The notes under the pieces: generated by a model
Told to the model about the DNA's origin: nothing
Seen by the model: only the letters and a program-made list of their open reading frames with translations
The model's database searches: none
Part shown: positions 36,470 to 44,553 of the stretch, piece by piece
Numbering within the stretch: the stretch's first letter is position 1
Layout: every line of letters begins with the position of its first letter
Position numbers and translations under genes: made by a program
Assembly (NCBI GenBank): GCA_030710605.1
Contig: CP092875.1
Span: 61,966,394 to 62,030,393 of the forward strand
Origin: Cordylochernes scorpioides
Taxonomy: Eukaryota; Arthropoda; Arachnida; Pseudoscorpiones; Chernetidae
Direction: 5' to 3'
Length of the DNA: 64,000 nucleotides

Positions 36470-37400
36470 AAGCGTTCTGATGACCAATAATAATAATACA
36501 GCCACAAAATAGGCATTTACCTATTAAATATCTTGATAGAGATTGAATAATATTCAGAATGAATAACAAAAGAAAAACATTACTATTTGAGCAGATATAA
36601 AAGTGAATAAGAAAAGCGAGTAGTAAGAAACAACCTGGGTATAAACGTTCTGATGGTCAATGATAATAATACAGCCCCAAAATAGGCATTGAATCTTTTA
36701 AGATCTTGTGGATTCAATAAAAGTGAGAAAGAAGGAATAACAAAAAACATTACTATCTAAGAAGATATAAAAGGGAATAAGTTACGCGAGTTTTAAGAAA
36801 CAACCTGGGTATAAACGTTCTGATAACCAATGATAATAATAATACAGCACCAAAAAAGTCATTGAATCTTTAGAGATCTTGATAGAAATAGTAATATTCA
36901 GAAATAATAACAAAAAACAATACTATCTAAGCAGATATAAAAGTGAAAAAGAAAAGCGTATGGTAAGAAACAAGAATAATGCATTGAAAAATAGGCATTG
37001 AATCTTTAAAGATCTTGAGAGATTCAATAATATTCATAAAGAAAGAATAACAAAAAAAAAAAAATACTACCCTATCTAAGCAGAAATAAATGTGAAGAAG
37101 AAGAGCGAGTGGTAAGAAACAACTTCGGTATAGGCATTGAAAAATAGACATTGAATCTTTAAAGATCTTGATAAATTCAATTATAGTCAGAAAAAAAGAA
37201 TAACAACAAAAAAACCAATACTATCGAAGCTGATATAAAAGTGAAGAAGAAAAGCGAGTGGTAAGAAACAACCTAGGTATAGACATTGAATCTTTAAAGA
37301 TCTTGACGGTTTCAATAATATTCAGAAATAACAACAACAACAAAAAAACCATCTAAGCAGATATAAAAGTGAAGAAGAAAGGCGAATGGTAAGAAATGCT
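36470..37400. repeat. Satellite array, ~6 units (copy B)
   Basis: Same unit as 19580-21130; unit starts near 36594, 36759, 36930, 37078, 37225 and 37357. It is shorter than copy A by about four units. Confidence 0.85.
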
Positions 37401-38229
37401 AAGAGGCCAATTACAAGAAGTGATAGGGCCGTGGTTAGAGGTGAAATATTTGGAGGCCTCACTTTAATAATGGATTAATTAGAGCTGAGTTAGCTTCATA
37501 TTTATGGAGCCATTCCACCTAATGGGAACCGCTGCTTATTTTAATATTTTTATTCGGCCTTCCAGCTCTTTTTTTAATTTCTTCGTCATTAGGAACACTT
37601 TCAAAAAGGAGTTTGACGTTTAAGTGTAGTATGAAATATTATCTCTCTCTGGAAGTTTATATTTTCTCGTTATATCATCTTTTTTAATCCTAATTTTTCT
37701 GACAGTCTTCTCAATGTGAAATGTTTTAAGTATCATTTTGTCTATTTTTTAAATTTAAATATTAAATATTTATGTTTATGGTATTCTATATAGAATATAT
37801 ATCTCTTTTTAATCTGGTATGTTCTGCAGTATTTGAATTATTCGCTTCTAAATAATTGAATATTGCATTCTTCTATGTATAATTAAAAATGAAATTGTTT
37901 TAAATAATTCAATCGTTTTACAAGTATATTCTGTATTTTAGTGAATTACAAGGTTGATGGAATAAATTAAAGTCCACTTTGTTATCAATTTTTTTTAAAT
38001 ATATTTTGAGATGAAAATAATAAAATTTTGGTATGATAATATAGGCTCTGCATTGATTGATTTGCAATAATATTCTTAATTTTGAGCCCACTTTGTTATT
38101 AAAAATATTTTATTTTTCACACTTCTTGAGGTGAAAACAATTCAATTCGGTATGAATTAAAAAAGGTCTGTATTGAGATGGACTTATCATATTTTTCTAA
38201 TTCGTAATGCAAAATTATTCACGATACCA

Positions 38230-39024
38230 TCTACTTATATATTTGCCTTATTCTGTCTGAAGCTTTGTCTGAAGCTTTGTCTGAAGCTCACGGATAGAAT
38301 GCGCGCTCATTGGCTGTAGATACGATGTACTAGAGCGCCATCTGTTATCAAATTATAAAACTATTTTAGAGGCGTAATATTCTTTTTATTTTTTTTATTT
38401 ATTTATTGTTTTTATTATTTTTTATTTATTTATTTATTTATTTTTATTTTTATTTTATTTTTTTTAATTTTATTTTTTATTTTATTTTTATTTTTTTTAT
38501 TTTTTTATTATTATTTTTTTATTATTTTTTTATTTATTTTTTATTTTTATTTTTTTTTATTTTTTTATTTATTTTTTATTTTTTTTATTTTTTTTTATTT
38601 ATTTTTTATTTTTTTTATTTTTTTTATATTTTTTATTTATTTTTTTTTTATTTTATTTTATTTATTTTTTTATTTTTTTATTTTTTTTGTGTAAGTTTGC
38701 CTCTCTCATAAACCTGTCTATACAGACCACCCTGACTATAGCGACCACTCTAGACAACCCTGTTATCAGCTGCCTGTCTATACAGACCACCCTGTCTATA
38801 GCGGTCACCTTAGGCAACCCTGTTATCAGCAGTGTGATACATCCACCTGTCTATACAGACCACCCTGTCTATAGCGACCACTCTAGACAACCCTGTTATC
38901 AGCTGTGTGATACATCCACCTGTCTATACAGACCACCCTGTTTATAGCGACCACCCAAGTCAACGTTTTTAAAATATATTCGCACTCGGGTAAACCCCGG
39001 GCGTTGCCCGGGCCATTCGTCTAG
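38230..39024 (+). mobile_element. Non-autonomous Helitron with a T-rich tract
   Basis: Starts TCTACTTATATA after A (38229); ends CCCGGGCGTTGCCCGGG, ccattcgtCTAG (39021-39024), then T. It contains about 300 bp of almost pure T/A (38386-38690), which creates a meaningless poly-Phe frame, and then four units of the gtctatacagaccaccctgt minisatellite shared with 28358-29143. Confidence 0.85.
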
Positions 39025-39350
39025 TTGTATATAAAGGAAGATTTTTACCCGTCACTCGACCTGTCCTCAGAATCATATTTGAATACGATATCTTATATTT
39101 ATAATGTTTTATCTTTTTTTTTTTTAGTATTTGAATGAAATTGTTACTGAGGAAATTGTGAATCGGCATTGTAAAAGATGATAGGGGGATATTCCCAAAT
39201 TTTTCCCCAATATAACAATAAGTAAAAAGATCACATTTTAAATATTGACTTTATCAATCTATTTCACGCGCACCTCTACTCACATTTATCTATAAAAATG
39301 AAGATCATCTCTTCCGTCATAATAAACGTTAAAACTAAACATCATCTATT
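39025..39350. other. AT-rich stretch, no recognised gene
   Basis: Nothing recognised; it may be the continuation of the duplicated segment but no copy-A partner exists because of the N gap. Confidence 0.5.
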
Positions 39351-39351
39351 G

Positions 39352-39685
39352 ACCATCGCCACAAACTAGCGGCCTCGGGTCGGTGACAAAGCCACAACAC
39401 CATCTTTAGCAAACTGAGAAGAGCCCACCTCTAGATCATGGTTTGAGGCAATGGCCTTCGTCAGTCCAGGGCGGGCTTTATTCCATGAGAGAGAGATCCA
39501 CAAAGAATCAAATAGAAACTTCACAATCTACCATAGAGTTGTTTAGCTGACAAAATAGCTAAGCCAATGACGAGAGACATTAGCCCGAAACCATTGTGTC
39601 ACGGTAGGCATTTCTCAGTTTTCCAAATATGGTTATGTGGCTTTGTAGCCGATCCGAAGCCACTAGTTTGCAGCGGCGGTAAATT
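39352..39685. mobile_element. Inverted-repeat element (~330 bp)
   Basis: Outer arms are inverted: acaaactagcggcctcgggt ... gacaaagccacaac (39364-39402) and gtggctttgtagccgatccg ... aagccactagtttg (39636-39671). The interior has TGACGA ... GAAAC spacing at about 39570-39610, like a badly decayed hammerhead. No ORF. Confidence 0.55.
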
Positions 39686-40269
39686 TTGACAGGAGAGTTA
39701 ACCTTTTATATATCATATTCCTCCCGGCAAATTTCCATCTCGAAGCACTTATTATCTTTCATTAACCATTGATAAGAAGTTAAAAGATTTCACCTGAAAG
39801 ATAAAAATGTATTTGGTGAATATCAATCAATCATCAATCAATTAACTTAAGGCATTAACACGCTATCTATCTGTAAGAATTGAAATTATTAAGAAAGAAT
39901 TATATTTTAAAACGAAACAAACTTTCTACTGTCCTTATTAATGTCTAAAAATATTGGGAGGGCCTGACTTATCAGTAATAAAACCTCCCAGCGATCTCAG
40001 TTTATTTAACCATACCGCTTTTTAGAGCTCTAATATTGTATTGGGTGATTTTCTGAAAACATATGCAACACTCTAATGGTTAGTAACACTATTTTCAAAT
40101 AGTGTTGCAAAAAGACTGTTCAATATATCAAAAGTAGCATCTTTCCTTTGAAAATGCATTTAAACAATGCATTTTAATTATTATTACTAAACGGTTTTAG
40201 AGAATGCAAAGGCCAACCTGTAGTAAAATTCAAATATAAATATATTCCGTCAATGAGCGGAACGCTATA
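39686..40269. other. AT-rich stretch, no recognised gene
   Basis: Nothing recognised. Confidence 0.5.
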
Positions 40270-40934
40270 TTTAGAATATATTTTGAAGTGATTTTTATAC
40301 AATTTAACGCGGCTTATGAATGTAGAACGACATTTGAAAATATCCCGCATGTGTTTCTTTTCAACGGAAAATCGAAATTTATTTTAAGGATAAATAAACA
40401 TTATTTCTAACCTTAGGGATGAAGTATGAAAGAATGAATTGTGATGAGTAATGATAAACGGGAAAATAAGTGTCCAGTGATGGGAATCGAACCCACAGTG
40501 TTCCGCTTATCGGGAAGATGCCATGTCTACGAACGGAAAAATATGACCAGGGTAGCCTAGTGGACAGAACACTGTGGGTTCGATTCCCATCCCTAGACAC
40601 TTTTATTTTTCCGTTTATTATTACTCTTCACAATTCATCCTTTCATACTTCATCCCTAAGGTTAGAAATAATCGTTATTTCTCCTTAAAATAAATTTCGA
40701 TTTTTCGTTCAAAAGAAACACATGCGGGATATTTTCAAATGTCTTTCTACAATCATAAGCCGCATTATATTGTATAAAAATCACTATATATAATATTTAC
40801 GAACGGAAAAATATGTCCATATTAGCCTAGTGGACATGGCATCTGCCCGGTAAGCGGAACACTGTGGGTTCGATTCCCATCCCTGGACACTTTTAGTTTT
40901 CCGTTTATAATTACTCTTAACAATTCATCCTTTC
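40270..40934. mobile_element. tRNA-derived SINE array: one inverted and two direct copies
   Basis: Unit: tRNA-like head (tagcctagtgga A box; gggttcgattccc B box) plus a ~200-bp tail (catcctttcatacttcatcc, aaagaaacacatgcgggata). Unit 1 is reversed (about 40527-40270), unit 2 direct (40528-40797), unit 3 direct (40798-40934, completed at 49223-49335 beyond the Copia insertion). Unit 3 folds into a recognisable cloverleaf: D stem GCC/GGC, anticodon stem TCTGC/GCGGA with loop CCGGTAA, T stem GTGGG/CCCAT, partial acceptor stem. Confidence 0.75.
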
Positions 40935-41125
40935 TGTAGTATTTTAAATAATTACAACTCTCTTTAAAGCAACAAAAGAATTATTTATTGCATTTAGCAA
41001 GACAAGAAAAAAAAACTAGGGATGCCAAACAAAACCTTTTTAGGTTAATAAACCTGCAACCACCTACCGTTAATTCCTATTCAAAATCCAGCTTTCACAC
41101 AGAGTATTGAAAATAAAATACGACA
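40935..41125 (-). repeat. 3' LTR of the Copia element
   Basis: TGTAGTATTTTAAATAA ... AAAATACGACA on the plus strand, with TG/CA ends; its partner is 49025-49217. A purine-rich AGGGGAGGGAT (minus, 41126-41136) adjoins it as polypurine tract. Confidence 0.9.
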
Positions 41126-41151
41126 ATCCCTCCCCTGTGTGGAAGCTTCTA

Positions 41152-42160
41152 TCAAACAAGTCCGAGAGAGTTTATACAGTTTTTAAGTTTCTTCTTGGGA
41201 AGACTCTTTGTTAATAGGTCCGCTTCCATTTCGTCACTCCTAACAAATTCAAGGTCGATTGTTCCTTCTTCCACAGCATCTTTTATAAAATACAATTTTC
41301 GGTTTATATGTTTCGTCCGGGAAGTTATTTTTTTCAGATTTAATCCATTTGATAGCAGATTGACTATCTGTTTTGAGCGTTGTAGGAAAGTTCGCATCCT
41401 TACATAGTTCTTCTAAAAGTCCCTTAATCCATTTTACTTCGCAGATCCCTTCGCATATCGAAATCAGTTCGGCTTCGCATGTAGCCAGAGCCACCAAACT
41501 TTGTTTCTTACTTCTCCAACTGATCAGGTTGTTTCCCAGTTTAACTGTGTATCCGGAATAGGACTTTGTGTCACTTGTCGAACACCAGCTTGCATCTGTG
41601 CTGACAAGAATGCTATTTTCTGATGGCTTGTATCTCAACATTTTATCTCTGGTGCCCTTCAGGTATCTATATATTCTCTTAACTCCTGTTAAATGTACTT
41701 CCCTTGCATCATTGCAAAATCGGGATAAATTGCTCACATTAAAAGAAATATCTGGACGAGTTCCGGTTGCCAAATACATCAGGGATCCGATCATCTCTTG
41801 ATACAATGTCCTGTCTACTGGTTTGGAGTCTTGACATTCATCAAAACTTTGGTCTCGATCTTCCGGAGTTTGTACAAAGTTACATTCTTCGAGTGCAAAT
41901 TTCTTCAAGATTTTATCGATATAATGGGCTTGTGATAGATCAAAACCGTATTCTGTTTTCTTTATCTCTATACCAATGAAAGGTTCATTCTCCCCTTTTT
42001 CTTTTGAAGCAACAAATCTTCATATCTCTGATGCTAGTTTTTCATTAAAGGTTTTATCCGTTCCGGCTATTATTAGATCATCCACGTATAAACCCAATAT
42101 TCCATATTCCTTTCCTTTTCTAAAAGTGTACACACATGGATCATATTGCGATCTTTCCAT
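41152..42160 (-). pseudogene. Copia RT C-terminus and RNase H (frameshifted)
   Basis: Minus-strand coding resumes with ILIKLGMERSQYDPCVY and the RT catalytic box YVDD (42077-42088). It continues through GSLMYLATGTRPDI, a linker and RNase H (STDASWCS, SYSGYTVKL, SLVALATCEAEL, LKTDSQSAI). A shift near 41335 moves the end into a frame with KHINRKLYFIKDAVEEG and ADLLTKSLPK, the Copia RNase H C-terminus. At least one further break lies near 41980-42020. Confidence 0.85.
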
Positions 42161-42171
42161 TCCCAGTTTTA

Positions 42172-42711
42172 TCAGTATCTCGTTGTGATCTTTTTATTCC
42201 AACAATGTCCCGATTGTGGAAGTCCATATATACTTTTTAACAATTTGCAAACTTTGTCTTCTTCACCTTTTTCAACAAATCCTTCCGGCTGTTTCATAAA
42301 AATAGTTTCCTTCAATTCTCCGTAAAGGTAGGCGGTCTTCACATCATATGATGTTATAACCAAATTCAACTGAGCTGCTAGGGCTACAATTGCACGAAGA
42401 CTTTGTTTTCTGATCACTGGTGAAAATGATTCCTCATATTCTACGCCATATTTCTGATTACAACCAATAGCAACTAATCTAGCTTTTCTTCTATAAACAC
42501 CTTCACCAGGCGCACTCTTTATGCTAAAGATCCATTTGCAGTTTATGATCTTCATATTCTTTTCTCTTTGAACGAGAGTCCATACCTTATGCTTGTTAAT
42601 AGAGTAAAGTTCTTCTTTCATTGCTTCGAGCCATTCATATTTATTCTCGCTGTTAATCGCCTCTTCATAATTTTCGGGAATACGTTCTTCTGGTTCTAAT
42701 ATGAAATTCAC
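42172..42711 (-). pseudogene. Copia reverse transcriptase, N-terminal part
   Basis: Contains EWLEAMKEELYSINKHKVW, KARLVAIGCNQKYGVEY, SFSPVIRKQSLR, SYDVKTAYLYGEL, FMKQPEGF and LLKSIYGLPQSG, all standard Copia RT motifs. It shifts frame at about 42175, right after CWNKKI. Confidence 0.9.
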
Positions 42712-42891
42712 GTTATTTCTTTCTTTTATTCTTTGCGAACGTCGAACGCCTTATTCAAGCAATTTCATTTCTCCTTCTCTCAGTTTTGCTCTGTTTTTCC
42801 TCTAAAACCTTTTGTGCATCTCCCTTTTTGCGACCTGACCTTACAATTCTTTCCTCGTTAGGTTCGTCTAGCGTGGGAATCGTTTCTTCAT

Positions 42892-43976
42892 TTAGTTCTG
42901 AGGTTTCTGGACGCGTCCAAGGTCGATTTCAATATCATTTTTCTCTTCCTTTTTATATGCAAAATGGTCGTAATTTGTGTCTTCTTGAAGATTTTTTGCA
43001 TAATCAATTCCTTTCTCATTTTCGACAAATTTTACTAATCTTACTTCTTCTATTTTCTTAGTGATTATGTCATACACTTGATAAGCCTTTCTTTTCAGAG
43101 AATAGCCTACAAAAATACCTTTTCGACTTTTAGGCATAAATTTACTTCTATGTTGTTGTGTAATGGGCCAAAACGCCAAACAACCGAATATTCTGAAATA
43201 TCGAATGGAGGGTTTTCTTCCTTTCAATTTCTCCATTGGTGTATCAAGCTTGATTGACCTATGTGGAGTACAGTTTTTGACATATGATGCAGTAGCGACT
43301 GCCTCCGCCCAGAAAGCCATGGGTAATCCTGAATCAAACAATAATGTCCTTGCTGTTTCAATTAGGGTTCGGTTTACTCTCTCCGCAACTCCGTTACTTT
43401 GTGGCGAGTAGGTGGTGGAGAGTTGGTGGTGTAATCCATTTTTAATTAAGAAATTCTTGAATCTGTGAATAGTGAACTCTGTGCCATTATCAGTTCGCAC
43501 ATCCTTTATTTTCAAGTTTAGCTCATTTTCCACTCTTGCCTTAAATTCTTCAAACTTCCCCAAAGTTTCATCTTTGTTTTTCAGAAAGTAGACAAAGGTT
43601 CTTCGGCTGAAATCATCAACCAGAACAAAAAAGTATTTTGATCCACCTAGAGATTGGTATGGCATTGGACCACATAAATCCATATGCACCAATTCAAGGG
43701 GTTTGGTTGTACAGTTGGTGGTAACGGGATGGTAAGGTTGTCGAGTCAATTTCCCCATTATACAAGCTTCAATTTCTGGCAAGAGTTCTTCAATATAACA
43801 TTAAACCCCAATACCACATTCCGTTGAATTATCTCTTTCATGTACGCTTCGTTCAAATGATTCAGTCTTCTATGCCACAAGCTGATATTGTTATTTGAGA
43901 ATTCATCTTTTGTGGTCATGACATTCTCCGTCTTTTCCGAGTATTCATCTCTGGACCTTGTTTCCATTACATACAT
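42892..43976 (-). pseudogene. Copia integrase with pre-integrase zinc segment (frameshifted)
   Basis: The segment from 43976 has LWHRRLNHLNEAYM, the HHCC-type pre-integrase region. A shift near 43790 leads to the catalytic core: HMDLCGPM (Asp), VRTDNGTEFT (Asp) and NGVAERVNRTL (Glu), followed by GCLAFWPI and KGIFVGYSLKRKAYQVY. The frame closes at 42892 before RT. The upstream end is the insertion point of the inner LTR element. Confidence 0.9.
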
Positions 43977-43978
43977 AT

Positions 43979-44447
43979 TGTGGCATGCATGGCCTTAGAA
44001 GAATAGTTCTAAAGGTGGCCAATAGGTGGCGCCATGAAGTTATGCGGCGTTTCTCTCTCTTGGCTCTGTTGTTGGTCCTGTTCCTTCGCCATCCCCTGTG
44101 GTGGATGGTTCTGTGTGTGATTCCTCCTCCGGCCTCATCCTGCCACCTCTGTTGTGTAAAGTACTGGTTGTGTGATATTGCGACCATTTATAGATGTAGA
44201 TAAAATGTTTTAATAAACAGCTTGTTCTTCGGCGTTGTGCGGTCGTGACTCTCTTCCCGACAACACATTGCTGCGCCTCTGGTCAGTCCTGACTGTCCCC
44301 CCACCCGTGGTATGGCTGACGGATACTGTCAGAGGTTAGGAGAGTTTCACGTGTTGGCGTGGCTCCCAGGTGGTAGTGTAAGAAAGACAAACGGTCCAAG
44401 GGGTCAGCCACAGTAAGGAAGCGTTGCGAAAGGTCGAGCACGCAACA
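43979..44447 (+). repeat. 5' LTR of the myosin-carrying element
   Basis: TGTGGCATGCATGGCC ... GAGCACGCAACA. aataaacagcttgttcttcg at about 44212 suggests the poly(A) signal and R region. Confidence 0.93.
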
Positions 44448-44449
44448 TT

Positions 44450-44467
44450 TGGTGTCAGAAGTGGGAT
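44450..44467 (+). promoter_or_regulatory. Primer-binding site (tRNA-Leu-like)
   Basis: TGGTGTCAGAAGTGGGAT complements the typical tRNA-Leu 3' end (CCCACTTCTGACACCA), two bases after the LTR. Confidence 0.8.
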
Positions 44468-44553
44468 CCTTATTAGTGGACTGACCGGCAGTATCTGGTG
44501 GAGAGTCGGGTTTGAGGCTCTGGAGGGAACCAGATAGTTGCCGCCTTGGTTGT

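Larger units (their letters stand above)
31460..38229. repeat. Duplicated segment, copy B
   Basis: Collinear with copy A (1205-1789, 11248-12965, 18194-21911). It has a LINE at 33404-34733 and about 150 bp at 33050-33205 that copy A lacks. It lacks the big Helitron, the 12674 foldback and the Tx1-like LINE of copy A. The left limit is uncertain because copy A is cut there by the BEL element. Confidence 0.9.

Noticed and set aside
38406..38711. 101-codon frame of almost only Phe, Tyr and Ile
   Set aside because: Translation of a T/A simple tract inside a Helitron.
40805..40890. Functional tRNA-Thr(GGT)-like gene
   Set aside because: Cloverleaf is recognisable but the acceptor stem has three mismatches and position 33 is C; it is a repeated SINE head.
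43945..44203. Duplicate ORFs at 43945-44203 and 47045-47284
   Set aside because: Both are translations of the LTRs of the myosin-carrying element.
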